DNA of 64,000 nucleotides from VAZQ01 sp036557705 (GCA_036557705.1 DATBHB010000016.1:62001-126000), one strand, 5' to 3'; counted from the first letter of the stretch, positions 32,934 through 44,650 are shown. Numbers and translations are program-made. Notes: generated by a model from the letters alone, not told the origin.

Positions 32934-34487
32934 ATGAAACCATCAGCCTGGCTGCCGGCGCTTGGACTTGCGATCGGTGCTGCTTCGCTTGCGGACGCGG
33001 CCACCATCACCGGCACCGTGACCGGACCCGACGGCGCGCCGTTGCGGGGCGCGTTCGTGCAGGCGCGCAACGGCACGACCAAAATCACCGTCAGCGTGCT
33101 CTCCGATAATCAGGGCCGCTATCGGATCGAAAATCTCACGCCCGGCGATTATCGCGTCTCAATCCGTGCGAGCGGCTACCGGGCCGATCCCAAGAACGGG
33201 CTTGCGCTTGCCGCCGACACAAACGCCGCGCAGGATTTCAAGGTCGCGCAGGGCGCCGTGCGCTGGAACGAGCTTTCCTACTATCAGGGCCTGCGCCTGC
33301 TGCCCGAGCACAAGGGCAAGGACCTTTTGTTCCGCTATTGCTTCGCCTGCCACGGTTTCGAGTCGCGGATGGCCACGGTGACCCGCGATCTCGACGGTTG
33401 GCGCTCCCGCGTGAGCTTCATGAAAGAGGCCATGGGCTATTTCATCATGCGGCCGCAGAACGAATTTAACGATCAGAAAGCCGAGGATATCGCCGAATAC
33501 ATCAATTACGTCTTCGGCGAGGATTCGACGCTGCCGAAATCGCCGACCCAGGTGCCGGGCTACGGCGATACGGTGCGCAAGTTCAGCGACGACGCGCTTA
33601 AGATCGTCTACGTCGAATACGAGACGCCGGGCCCGGACCGCATGCCATGGAGCGCGCATCCCGCCAAGGACGGCAGCTTCTGGGTCCCCTATTATGGAAA
33701 CGCCAACAGGATCGCGCGGCTCGATCCGCAGACCGGCCAGATGCAGGAGTTCCCCGTTCCGAATGTGGGCACGGCCGCAATCCATTCCGCGGTCCCGGCC
33801 CCCAACGGAACTGTGTGGTTTACCGAACAGGGCTCGAACAAGCTCGGCAAGTGGGACCCGGACACGCAGAAGGTGACCGAATATCAGGACAACTGGCCCA
33901 AGCATACGATCCAGGTCGCGCCTGACGGCATGGTCTGGTCTACCGGCGGGCTCAGCCGCTTCGATCCGAAGACGGAGAAATTCACCCATATTGCGGAAGT
34001 GCCGTCGGCCTATGGGATTGCGCTCGACAAGCAAGGCAACGTCTGGTTTGCCGAACTGCGTCCTGACGGACGTATCGGCAAGGTCGATGCCAAGACGCTG
34101 AAGGTGACAAAGTATCAGGAGCCGACCAAGGCGGGGTTCGCGCGCCGCATCATCGTGGCTGATGACGGGCTCGTCTGGTTCGCCCTGTTCCAGGCCGGCA
34201 AGCTCGCGCAGTTCGATCCGAAGAGCGAGCAGTTCAAGGAGTTCACGCTTCCGGGTCCGCGCGCGACGCCCTACGCCGTGGGCGAAGATACCGATCACAA
34301 AATCTGGTATTCATCCGAATGGATGGATGTGCTCGGCCGGCTCGATCCGGCGACCGGCAAGGTGGTGGAATATCCGATCCCACGCGCCGAGAACTCGATG
34401 CGCGATTTCTTCCGCGACGATAAAGGCCGCATGTGGTTCGGCTCGCCGGCCAACGACCGCGTCGGCTATTTCTACCTGGCGAATTGA
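32934..34487 (+). CDS. Secreted fusion: carboxypeptidase-regulatory domain, cytochrome c motif, Vgb-type propeller (paralogue 2)
   Basis: A 517-aa exported paralogue of the preceding gene with the same architecture: signal MKPSAWLPALGLAIGAASLADA, CnaB-like domain (TITGTVTGPDGAPLRGAFVQ), haem site CFACH again at residues 136-140, and a propeller from about residue 220 (GTVWFTEQGSNKLGKWDP, MVWSTGGLSRFDPKTEKF). GGGAGGA precedes ATG 32934. The proteins are clearly homologous over their full length but not nearly identical, so the tandem duplication is not recent. Maturation needs the Ccm haem-ligation system, part of which is at 54.5-58.6 kb. Confidence 0.85.
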   Translation: MKPSAWLPALGLAIGAASLADAATITGTVTGPDGAPLRGAFVQARNGTTKITVSVLSDNQGRYRIENLTPGDYRVSIRASGYRADPKNGLALAADTNAAQDFKVAQGAVRWNELSYYQGLRLLPEHKGKDLLFRYCFACHGFESRMATVTRDLDGWRSRVSFMKEAMGYFIMRPQNEFNDQKAEDIAEYINYVFGEDSTLPKSPTQVPGYGDTVRKFSDDALKIVYVEYETPGPDRMPWSAHPAKDGSFWVPYYGNANRIARLDPQTGQMQEFPVPNVGTAAIHSAVPAPNGTVWFTEQGSNKLGKWDPDTQKVTEYQDNWPKHTIQVAPDGMVWSTGGLSRFDPKTEKFTHIAEVPSAYGIALDKQGNVWFAELRPDGRIGKVDAKTLKVTKYQEPTKAGFARRIIVADDGLVWFALFQAGKLAQFDPKSEQFKEFTLPGPRATPYAVGEDTDHKIWYSSEWMDVLGRLDPATGKVVEYPIPRAENSMRDFFRDDKGRMWFGSPANDRVGYFYLAN

Positions 34488-34511
34488 TAGAGACTCCGCG
34501 GTTTGCGTTGC

Positions 34512-34536
34512 AGGGGCGGGTTTCAAACCCGCCCCT
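34512..34536. repeat. Type C palindrome, copy 2
   Basis: AGGGGCGGGTTTCAAACCCGCCCCT, written here as arms AGGGGCGGGTTT and AAACCCGCCCCT around one base. It lies 24 bp after the second Vgb/cytochrome gene. Confidence 0.85.
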
Positions 34537-34562
34537 ACGTGCTGGTAACAAGGATACTCCGC

Positions 34563-36059
34563 ATGAACAACAAGAACAGGCCGAACGCACTGCATCGGCG
34601 GCAACTTCTTGAAGCGGGCGCGGGCGCTCTTGCCGCGGTAGCGACCCTCGATGCGCCGGCACCTTTGCTCGCTCAGCAATCCGGCGCTGCCGCAACGAAC
34701 GCCGCGGGACGCACGCTGAGCGATCGGCTCGCGGATTTCGTCGCCGGCTTCGATTTGAAGCGCGCACCGCCGGAAGCGATCGATCGAGCGCGTGCCGCGT
34801 TCATCGACACGATCGGCGTGATGCTTGCGGGCAGCCGCGAGGAGGTTTCGCGTCTCGCCTGCGACATGGTTCGAGCCGAGGGCGCTGCGGCCGCGGCAAC
34901 GGTTGTGGGGCAGTCGTTTCGCACCTCGGCTCAACTTGCGGCGCTGGCGAACGGCGTTGCCGCGCACGCGATGGATTACGATTTCACTTACCTCAGCGGG
35001 CAGTCGGTATCGCCGGTCATCCCGGCGATTCTGCCGATCGCCGAAACGACGGGCGCTCTACCGGCCGAATGTCTGGCGGCATTCATTGTCGGCGCCGGGG
35101 TCGCCGCGCGCCTTATCCGTGCGAGCCCGCGCATTTCCAACGACGGCGGCTGGCACACGACCGGCGTTGTCGGCGCGATCGCGGCGGCAGCCGCTTGTGC
35201 GCGGCTGATGAAACTCTCCCCCGCAGAAACTGCCAACGCGATCGGCATCAGCGCCTCGCTGGCAAGCGGGATCGCCGTGAACTACGGCACGATGACGAAG
35301 CCGCTGCATTCCGGCAATGCGGCCCGCAGCGGCGTTCTCGCCGCTTCGCTCGCAAGCCGCGGCTTCACCGCGCAACGGACAGCTTTGGAAGGTGCCGCCG
35401 GGTTCTTCGATACCTTCGACCGCGGACTCGATCGATCCTATGCGCCTTTCGACGATCTCGGCCGTCGGTTCGATCTCGTGACCATCGGCTACAGCATCAA
35501 AGCCTATCCATGCGGCGGCCGTGGACACACCGCCATCGAAGCCGCGCTGGCGCTGCGCGAGAAAATCGGCGCGCGGCTTGCCGAGATCAGCGCGATTGAG
35601 TGCTACCTCTCGCGATCGAGCGCACAGCGCGTGAATTCGCGTTATCCGGATACCATTGAGGCCGCGAAATTCAGCGCCGCCTATGTGGTCGCCTATTCAC
35701 TCGTTCACGGCGCGCCGCGCATTCCGGCCTTCACCGAACAGGCGCTTAAGGACGAGCGCGTGAAGGCGCTCGCAAAGCTCGTGACCGCAAGCGCCGACCC
35801 GGCGCTCAGCGATGCGTTGGGCGAAAGCCCGGCGCGATTGAAAATCGTCCTCAAGGACGGACAAACGTTCGAGGAGCAGCGTGATTACGCAACGGGTTCG
35901 GCCAAGGTGCCGATGACCGAGGCGCAACTCGAAGAAAAATTCAACGACTGCGCCGCGCAGGCGATGGCCCCGGAGCCCGCCAAAAATATTCTCGCCATTC
36001 TCAACACACTCGCCGACCGGCGCTCGCTGTCCGACCTGTGGCCGCTACTCCGATCGTAG
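34563..36059 (+). CDS. MmgE/PrpD family protein with possible Tat signal
   Basis: A 498-aa member of the MmgE/PrpD (2-methylcitrate dehydratase, cis-aconitate decarboxylase) fold. Family motifs: LADFVAGFDLKRAPPEAIDRARAAFIDTIGVMLAG, AHAMDYDFTYLSG, GWHTTGVVGAIAAAAACARL, GTMTKPLHSGNAARSGVLAASLASRGFT and IKAYPCGGRGHTAIEAAL. Unusually for a family thought of as cytoplasmic, it begins LHRRQLLEAGAGALAAVATL and then PLLAQQ, like a Tat signal and cleavage site. The substrate is unknown. AAGGA lies before ATG 34563. Its TAG stop is part of the type B repeat that follows. Confidence 0.85.
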   Translation: MNNKNRPNALHRRQLLEAGAGALAAVATLDAPAPLLAQQSGAAATNAAGRTLSDRLADFVAGFDLKRAPPEAIDRARAAFIDTIGVMLAGSREEVSRLACDMVRAEGAAAAATVVGQSFRTSAQLAALANGVAAHAMDYDFTYLSGQSVSPVIPAILPIAETTGALPAECLAAFIVGAGVAARLIRASPRISNDGGWHTTGVVGAIAAAAACARLMKLSPAETANAIGISASLASGIAVNYGTMTKPLHSGNAARSGVLAASLASRGFTAQRTALEGAAGFFDTFDRGLDRSYAPFDDLGRRFDLVTIGYSIKAYPCGGRGHTAIEAALALREKIGARLAEISAIECYLSRSSAQRVNSRYPDTIEAAKFSAAYVVAYSLVHGAPRIPAFTEQALKDERVKALAKLVTASADPALSDALGESPARLKIVLKDGQTFEEQRDYATGSAKVPMTEAQLEEKFNDCAAQAMAPEPAKNILAILNTLADRRSLSDLWPLLRS

Positions 36060-36187
36060 CCCGGATTGGAGGTCGCCCTAAGGGCGACCGCAAATCCGGG
36101 ATTCCGCCAACCCCGGATTGGAGCTTCGCGCCCTGGGTCGAGGGTGCGAGCAAGAGCGTTTGGGCGCAAAGCTCCAATCCGGGCTAC
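36056..36187. repeat. Type B interspersed repeat, copy 2
   Basis: Starts GTAGCCCGGATTGGAGGTCG and ends AGCTCCAATCCGGGCTAC, with inner ATCCGGG/CCCGGATTGG modules. Bases 36057-36059 are the stop codon of the MmgE/PrpD gene. Confidence 0.85.
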
Positions 36188-36193
36188 AAACCA

Positions 36194-36224
36194 AAGCCGG
36201 TCCTGCGCTTGGCAGGACCGGCTT
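36194..36224 (-). terminator. Terminator-like hairpin between mmgE-like gene and L,D-transpeptidase
   Basis: AAGCCGGTCCTGC and GCAGGACCGGCTT form a perfect 13-bp stem around five bases. On the minus strand it is followed by TGGTTTG. It could end transcripts of both converging genes. Confidence 0.7.
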
Positions 36225-36257
36225 ACGCCTACGCAACAAACGCTACGTCGCCTGAAA

Positions 36258-36896
36258 CTATTGCACCGAGGCCCGCTGCTGGTGCGTCGGCAGCACGATC
36301 ACCTTGGTGCCGACGCTGACCCGGTTGTAGAGGTCGATCACGTCCTCATTGGTCAGCCGGATGCAGCCCGAGGAGACCTGGCGGCCGATGGTCGAAGGAT
36401 CGTTGGTGCCGTGGATCCGGTACTCGGTGCTGCCGAGATACATCGCCCGGGCCCCGAGCGGATTGCCTCGGCCGCCGGCCATGTAACGGGGAAGATAGGG
36501 CTGCCGCGCGATCATCTCCGGCGGCGGCGTCCAGTCCGGCCATTCGGCTTTCTTGCTGATGCTCTCTCTGCCCGACCAGGTAAACCCTTCGCGGCCGACG
36601 CCGATGCCGTAACGCAGCGCCTTGCCGTTGCCGAGCACGAGATAAAGATAGGTGTTGGGCGTGTCGATGATGACGGTGCCGGGCGCCTCGCCGGTACGGT
36701 AATCCACCACCTGACGGCGGAAACGGTCCTGGCTCTGATAATCCGATCCCGGCAGGGGTTGAGCGTAGTGCGGCTGCGGCAATTGGAACGGAGGAAACAG
36801 GAACAGTGGATTAGCAGACGCGGCGCTGGCGACTATGGCGCCCGCTGCCACGGTAGCGGCCGCTGCGGCGGCTCGGACAAACCGGATCGTGTTCAT
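36258..36896 (-). CDS. L,D-transpeptidase (YkuD domain)
   Basis: A 212-aa periplasmic L,D-transpeptidase. Signal RFVRAAAAAATVAAGAIVASAASA is followed by a short Pro-rich spacer and the YkuD domain (GTVIIDTPNTYLYLVLGNGKALRYGIGVG to the C-terminus). The catalytic block is YRIHGTNDPSTIGRQVSSGCIRL with nucleophile Cys178 and the preceding His. This is the compact ErfK-type architecture common in Rhizobiales, unlike the long protein at 391-1887. It catalyses 3-3 crosslinks or outer-membrane protein attachment; which one cannot be read from sequence. Confidence 0.9.
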   Translation of the reverse strand: MNTIRFVRAAAAAATVAAGAIVASAASANPLFLFPPFQLPQPHYAQPLPGSDYQSQDRFRRQVVDYRTGEAPGTVIIDTPNTYLYLVLGNGKALRYGIGVGREGFTWSGRESISKKAEWPDWTPPPEMIARQPYLPRYMAGGRGNPLGARAMYLGSTEYRIHGTNDPSTIGRQVSSGCIRLTNEDVIDLYNRVSVGTKVIVLPTHQQRASVQ

Positions 36897-37205
36897 GACG
36901 CACCCCGTTGGACTTGGCCATTTGTCGGCTCACCCCCCGGATTGGTTCACAGCTGCCGCTAAAGATCGGCGCGCTCTGAACGCTGTCATGAGAGAAGAAG
37001 ACTTTCTCACGATCTGCCCCCGTCGGCGGCTGCTCCGCAGCCGCCACAGCCCCGAGAACCGATTGCGAATACACAATAGTGACGATGCTCTTCCGGTTCC
37101 AGTAGTTTGCAAACGACTCTATAAAATTAATTATGAATTAGGAGCCTGAGATGACCCGCAGCCATCAGCGGTATCGCGGTGCGGTTGTTTGCTCGCGCCA
37201 GGACC
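36897..37205. other. Intergenic region with a perfect hairpin
   Basis: No gene seen. GGCGGCTGC-TCC-GCAGCCGCC at 37025-37045 is a perfect 9-bp hairpin. The rest contains an AT-rich patch near 37120-37140. Confidence 0.5.
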
Positions 37206-37364
37206 GTAGGGTGGGCAAAATCGCCCGCAGCTGCTCGAAATACTGTACGGCGCCTGAGCGATTTTGCCCACGCGGTCAGCCTCTCGAAAAGCGACCGCGT
37301 GGGCAACGGCGCTCGGGAAATTCTCCACCCGGTGGGGCCGGTCACGCGCCGTCGCCCACCCTAC
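37206..37364. repeat. Type A interspersed repeat, copy 6 (GGGCAAAATCGC subtype)
   Basis: Ends GTAGGGTGGGC and GCCCACCCTAC; internal GCGATTTTGCCCACGCGGTC. It abuts the trmO stop region. Confidence 0.85.
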
Positions 37365-37368
37365 AACC

Positions 37369-37869
37369 TCACCGTTTGCGCGCCTGATGCCAGCCGACAA
37401 CGGCGTCAGGGACGCAATCGGTCGAAGCAAAATACGGTTTGATGTCGAGGAGCGGTGTCTTGTCGAGGCAGTCGAGCCCGACCACGGAAAGTTTTGTGCC
37501 CTCGATACTAATCAACCGCGCCACGCTCATCGCGATCGGATTGGGACGTGCGGGCGAGCGCAACGCGAAGGTACCCCGCTGCTCTCCATAGTGCCGAGGC
37601 GCCTGCAAGACGAGATCGCGCCGCGATCTGTCCATCCAGTAGAGCACGATAATGTGAGTGCAGCTCTCGACACCTTTAAGTCCTGCGGCCCAGCGCGGGT
37701 CGAGTTCGATGGTGCAGACCGCGTTCGCCTCACGGGCATTCTTCGGACAATCCTCGCGCCGCGTCCAAGGCGTGCGGATGCGGCCAATATAATAGAGCGA
37801 CGCGTCGTAGCCCTTTGGCAGTTCGACGATGACTTCGCCCTCCCTGATTCCAAACGAATCTTCGCTCAT
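37369..37869 (-). CDS. trmO: tRNA N6-threonylcarbamoyladenosine methyltransferase TrmO (TsaA family)
   Basis: A 166-aa protein of the TsaA/YaeB family, which methylates t6A37 of tRNA-Thr using SAM. Motifs: YYIGRIRTPWTRREDCPKN, TIELDPRWAAGLKGVESCTHIIVLYWMDRS and GTFALRSPARPNPIAMSVARLISIEG, the last containing the conserved RSPxRPNPI block. It is shorter than the E. coli enzyme (about 235 aa), lacking the C-terminal domain, as in many bacteria. Met at 37869 is chosen; the longer frame upstream translates a type A repeat. Confidence 0.85.
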   Translation of the reverse strand: MSEDSFGIREGEVIVELPKGYDASLYYIGRIRTPWTRREDCPKNAREANAVCTIELDPRWAAGLKGVESCTHIIVLYWMDRSRRDLVLQAPRHYGEQRGTFALRSPARPNPIAMSVARLISIEGTKLSVVGLDCLDKTPLLDIKPYFASTDCVPDAVVGWHQARKR

Positions 37870-37900
37870 GGCGGGCTCCGATGAAAAAAGCCCCCTTGCC

Positions 37901-38042
37901 GTAGGGTGGGCAAAGGCGCGCCAGCGACTTCGCGCATTGCGCACAGTGTCTCACGCGCCGTGCCCACGCTGTCGTGACTCGCGTGCCGACCGCGTGGGCA
38001 CGGCGCACGCGCTAAAGCGCGTTGCGCCTTTGCCCACCCTAC
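37901..38042. repeat. Type A interspersed repeat, copy 7
   Basis: Ends GTAGGGTGGGCAAAGGCGC and CTTTGCCCACCCTAC, shorter than copies 1 and 2. It separates divergent trmO and the ArsR-methyltransferase gene. Confidence 0.85.
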
Positions 38043-38078
38043 GGCTGCAAGCCGCTCTTGCCAACTGCAGCATAATCG

Positions 38079-38096
38079 TATAAGGATATCGTTATA
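38079..38096 (+). promoter_or_regulatory. Palindromic operator overlapping the start of the ArsR-methyltransferase gene
   Basis: TATAAGGATATCGTTATA is an 18-bp palindrome with one mismatched pair, centred on GATATC. It includes the AAGGA ribosome site (38082-38086) and the A of the ATG. It resembles the GATATC-centred operators described for SahR-type ArsR regulators of methionine genes, so autoregulation is likely. Confidence 0.65.
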
Positions 38097-39094
38097 TGCT
38101 TATTCGATCACCCATTCACCTTCCCTTCGAGGCCGTCAACGGCGCGCTCAAGGCCGCCGGAGAGGCGACGCGGCTGCGCATCCTTGCTCTGCTTGCCGAG
38201 GGCGAGTTGAGCGTCTCCGATCTGTGCGAAATATTGCGGCAGTCGCAGCCGCGCATTTCCCGGCATTTGCGGTTGCTCCTCGAAGCCCGGCTGATCGAGC
38301 GTTTCCGGGAAGGCTCGTGGGCCTTCTTCCGGCTCGACGAGCACGGCAGGAGCGCCGCGCTCGCGCGCGACTTGGTCGCACGCCTCGATCCGAACGATCC
38401 AACCTTGGCGCGGGATCGGGAGCGGCTCAAAACCGTGAGAAACGCGCATGCCGAGGCCGCCCAGGACTATTTCCGCCTGCATGCCGGCGAATGGGACCGG
38501 ATCCGCAATCTTCACGTGGCTGACGGTGAAGTCGAAGCGGCGGTCAAGGCGGCGCTGGCGGACCGACCGTTCCGCTCGCTCCTAGATCTCGGCACCGGCA
38601 CCGGGCGCATGCTCGAACTCTTCGGCCCGGAGATCGAGCGCGGGCTGGGGATCGATCTCTCTCATGACATGCTGGCGCTGGCGCGTTCTCGCCTCAACCG
38701 CGCGGAGCTGCGTCATTGCAGCGTGCGCCAGGGCGACATTTACGACCTCGCGCTGCCGAAGGATTCCTTCGACGTGGTTATTATCCATCAGGTCCTCCAT
38801 TTCCTCGATGACTGCGCGCAGGCGATCCGCGAAGCCGCCCGGGTCTTGCGGCCCTCCGGTCGAATGCTGATCGTCGATTTTGCCCCCCACGATCTCGAAT
38901 TCCTTCGCCGGGACCACGCGCACCGGCGGCTGGGCTTTGCACCCGAAACGGTCAGTCACTGGATGATCGCAGCCGGCCTGGAAGTCACGGCGCATACGAC
39001 CTTGCCTCCGGGGCCGGGCGGCAAGATTGCGGTCTCGCTCTGGCTCGCACGTGACCCGCGTCTGGCGATCGCGTCCCAGGAGGTTGCCGCATGA
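38096..39094 (+). CDS. ArsR-family regulator fused to SAM-dependent methyltransferase (SahR-like)
   Basis: A 332-aa protein. Residues about 10-95 form an ArsR winged helix (AAGEATRLRILALLAEGELSVSDLCEILRQSQPRISRHLRLLLEARLI). Residues about 145-320 form a class I methyltransferase with motif I LLDLGTGTGRMLELFG, then GIDLSHDMLALAR and VIIHQVLHFLDD. There are no ArsR metal-site cysteines, which fits sensing of a metabolite such as SAH. It overlaps metF by four bases (ATGA), and metH is downstream, so control of the methyl cycle is the natural inference. A palindrome covers its ribosome site. Confidence 0.88.
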   Translation: MLIRSPIHLPFEAVNGALKAAGEATRLRILALLAEGELSVSDLCEILRQSQPRISRHLRLLLEARLIERFREGSWAFFRLDEHGRSAALARDLVARLDPNDPTLARDRERLKTVRNAHAEAAQDYFRLHAGEWDRIRNLHVADGEVEAAVKAALADRPFRSLLDLGTGTGRMLELFGPEIERGLGIDLSHDMLALARSRLNRAELRHCSVRQGDIYDLALPKDSFDVVIIHQVLHFLDDCAQAIREAARVLRPSGRMLIVDFAPHDLEFLRRDHAHRRLGFAPETVSHWMIAAGLEVTAHTTLPPGPGGKIAVSLWLARDPRLAIASQEVAA

Positions 39095-40017
39095 GCAGTC
39101 AAAGGCGCCCAAGCCGTTTCATACGCGCTGACGGCAAGGAGCGGATCCGCGTTTCGTTTGAATTCTTTCCGCCGAAAACCGAGGACATGGAGAAGACGCT
39201 CTGGGACTCGATTACCCGGCTCGCGCCGCTGCAGCCTCGTTTTGTCTCCGTGACCTACGGCGCCGCCGGCTCGACCCGCGAGCGCACCCACACGACCGTC
39301 AAGCGCATCATCTCGGAGACTGCGCTCGCTCCAGCCGCCCATCTTACCTGTGTGGCGGCGACGCGCGACGAAATCGATGCCGTAATCCGTAACTATTGTG
39401 CGGCCGGTGTTCGCCACATCGTGGCGCTGCGTGGGGATCCGATCGGCGGGATCGGACAAAAATTTGCGCCGCATCCGGGCGGCTATGAGAACGGCGCCGA
39501 TCTCGTGGCCGGCATCAAACGCATTGTCGACCTGGAGGTCTCCGTCGCTGCCTATCCCGAGAAACATCCCGACAGCCCCACCGTTGCTGCCGACATCGAC
39601 ATGCTCAAGGCCAAGGTCGAGGCTGGCGCTAGCCGCGCGATGACGCAGTTCTTCTTCGAGAACGATCACTATTTCCGCTATCTCGACCGCGTGCGCGCGC
39701 GCGGCATTTTCATTCCCATCGTTCCCGGTATCCTGCCAGTGCAGAACTTCAAGCAGACCACGAGTTTTGCGGCGCGTTGCGGCGCCTCGGTACCCGACTG
39801 GCTCGCCGAACGGTTTGAGGGGCTCGACGACGACGCGGCGACGCGAAAGCTCATTGCTGCGGCGGTCGCGGCCGAGCAGGTGCTCGATCTCGTCGATCGC
39901 GGCGTCACCGATTTCCATTTCTACACCATGAACCGCGCCGACCTCGTCTATGCCGTCTGCCACCTGCTGGGGCTGCGCCCAGAAGTGAAGGAGCCCGCAT
40001 GCGCGCTCGCTTCGTAG
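39091..40017 (+). CDS. metF: 5,10-methylenetetrahydrofolate reductase MetF
   Basis: FAD enzyme of 308 aa making 5-methyltetrahydrofolate for methionine synthase. The catalytic start RVSFEFFPPKTEDMEKTLWDSI includes the active-site Glu; FVSVTYGAAGSTRERTH, HLTCVAATRDEID, VALRGDP and FFFENDHYFRYLDRVRARGI follow. GASRAMTQFFF is the FAD-binding region. It is coupled to the ArsR-methyltransferase gene (ATGA). Its TAG stop belongs to the type A repeat fragment at 40014. Confidence 0.95.
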   Translation: MSSQRRPSRFIRADGKERIRVSFEFFPPKTEDMEKTLWDSITRLAPLQPRFVSVTYGAAGSTRERTHTTVKRIISETALAPAAHLTCVAATRDEIDAVIRNYCAAGVRHIVALRGDPIGGIGQKFAPHPGGYENGADLVAGIKRIVDLEVSVAAYPEKHPDSPTVAADIDMLKAKVEAGASRAMTQFFFENDHYFRYLDRVRARGIFIPIVPGILPVQNFKQTTSFAARCGASVPDWLAERFEGLDDDAATRKLIAAAVAAEQVLDLVDRGVTDFHFYTMNRADLVYAVCHLLGLRPEVKEPACALAS

Positions 40018-40061
40018 GGTGGGCACGGCGCGCGCTTTACGCGCGCCGTGCCCACGCGAAC
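40014..40061. repeat. Type A interspersed repeat, copy 8 (half element)
   Basis: GTAGGGTGGGCACGGCGCGC with CGCGCCGTGCCCACGCG forms one hairpin, half of the full element. The TAG of its first four bases is the metF stop codon. Confidence 0.8.
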
Positions 40062-40119
40062 AGATTGATGGCGTGGACTAAACCATGAGCCAGCCAGCCG
40101 TAGTTGTGGATCGAAGTCT

Positions 40120-40425
40120 TCGACGCGAGCACGGTGCGCTCCCTCTCCCCATCGGGGAGAGGTGTGGGGTGAGGGGGGTCGGGCGTCTCGATAGATCCGG
40201 TCCCCCTCACCCGCTCGCGCTAAAGCGCGGGCGACCTCTCCCCATCGGGGAGAGGTGGAGCGTGCCGCACGCCAGTCGACCTACTCACCGCGAGCACGGT
40301 GCGCTCCCTCTCCCCGTCGGGGAGAGGGTTGGGGTGAGGGGGTTGGGGCCTGTCCGTAGATCGGAACCCCCCACCCGCCCGCGCGATGGGAAGAGGTGGT
40401 GCTTGCCGCACGCGAATGGACACAC
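40120..40425. repeat. Type D repeats (CCCTCTCCCC/GGGGAGAGG modules), two tandem copies
   Basis: Two similar segments each begin GCGAGCACGGTGCGCTCCCT and contain CTCCCC(A/G)TCGGGGAGAGG hairpins plus GGGGTGAGGGGG and complements. They fill the metF to DUF559 gap; ORFs across them are repeat artefacts. Confidence 0.8.
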
Positions 40426-40479
40426 TCGCTGCTTGGTTCAATCTTGATTATTCAGAGCATCTAATGATTGAATTTATCA

Positions 40480-40902
40480 ATGAGTAACACGACTGCACTC
40501 TCAAGAAGTCTACGTCGGCGCCAAACCGATGCGGAAAGGCTATTGTGGTTCCGGTTGCGGAACCGTCGTCTTGCCGGTTGGAAATTTCGACGGCAAATGC
40601 CGTTCAACGGTTTCATCGTTGATTTCTGCTGCCTCGATGGAAAGCTCGTGGTGGAGCTTGATGGCGGGCAGCATGGAAGTCGTACTGTTCAAGACAAAGT
40701 TCGAACGCAAAATCTGAAATCAAGTGGTTATCTTGTCCTCCGTTTCTGGAATAACGATGTGTTGAAGAACATTGATGGTGTGCTTGAAACCATCCTGAAC
40801 ACGCTGCCGCATACACCCGAACCCCCTCACCCCAACCCTCTCCCCCATAGCGTGTCGAAGACGCGCGTAAACGCGCTTGTTGGGGAGAGGGAGCGCACCT
40901 GA
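40480..40902 (+). CDS. DUF559 endonuclease-like protein with repeat-encoded C-terminus
   Basis: A 140-aa DUF559 protein (Vsr/PD-(D/E)XK-like fold). Core motifs: SRSLRRRQTDAERLLWFRLRNRRLAGWKFRRQMPFNGFIVDFCC, LVVELDGGQH with Asp/Glu ligands, and GYLVLRFWNNDVLKNIDGVLETI. The last 30 residues (PPHPNPLPHSVSKTRVNALV and GERERT) are the translation of a type D repeat, so the natural C-terminus has been replaced or extended by it. Start ATG 40480 is preferred to a TTG at 40468. The DNA is less GC-rich than metF and metH on either side. Target and biological role of DUF559 nucleases are unknown. Confidence 0.85.
   Translation: MSNTTALSRSLRRRQTDAERLLWFRLRNRRLAGWKFRRQMPFNGFIVDFCCLDGKLVVELDGGQHGSRTVQDKVRTQNLKSSGYLVLRFWNNDVLKNIDGVLETILNTLPHTPEPPHPNPLPHSVSKTRVNALVGERERT
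40819..40895. repeat. Type D repeat, copy 3, overlapping the DUF559 gene end
   Basis: CCCCCTCACCCCAACCCTCT followed by a central TAGCGTGTCGAAGACGCGCG module and GGGGAGAGGGAGCGC. It encodes the C-terminus of the DUF559 protein and ends 18 bp before metH. Confidence 0.8.
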
Positions 40903-40912
40903 GCAAGCCGCA

Positions 40913-44650
<3,738 letters not shown>

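Noticed and set aside
38096..39094. Arsenic-responsive ArsR regulator
   Set aside because: No metal-binding Cys pair is seen in the HTH domain, a methyltransferase domain is fused, and the neighbours are metF and metH.
40085..40447. 120-codon ORF rich in LPxGERxGVRG
   Set aside because: This is a translation of type D repeats, a common false gene in Rhizobiales.
40819..40912. Cobalamin riboswitch upstream of metH
   Set aside because: The gap is only a type D repeat and coding DNA; no B12-box-like sequence was seen.
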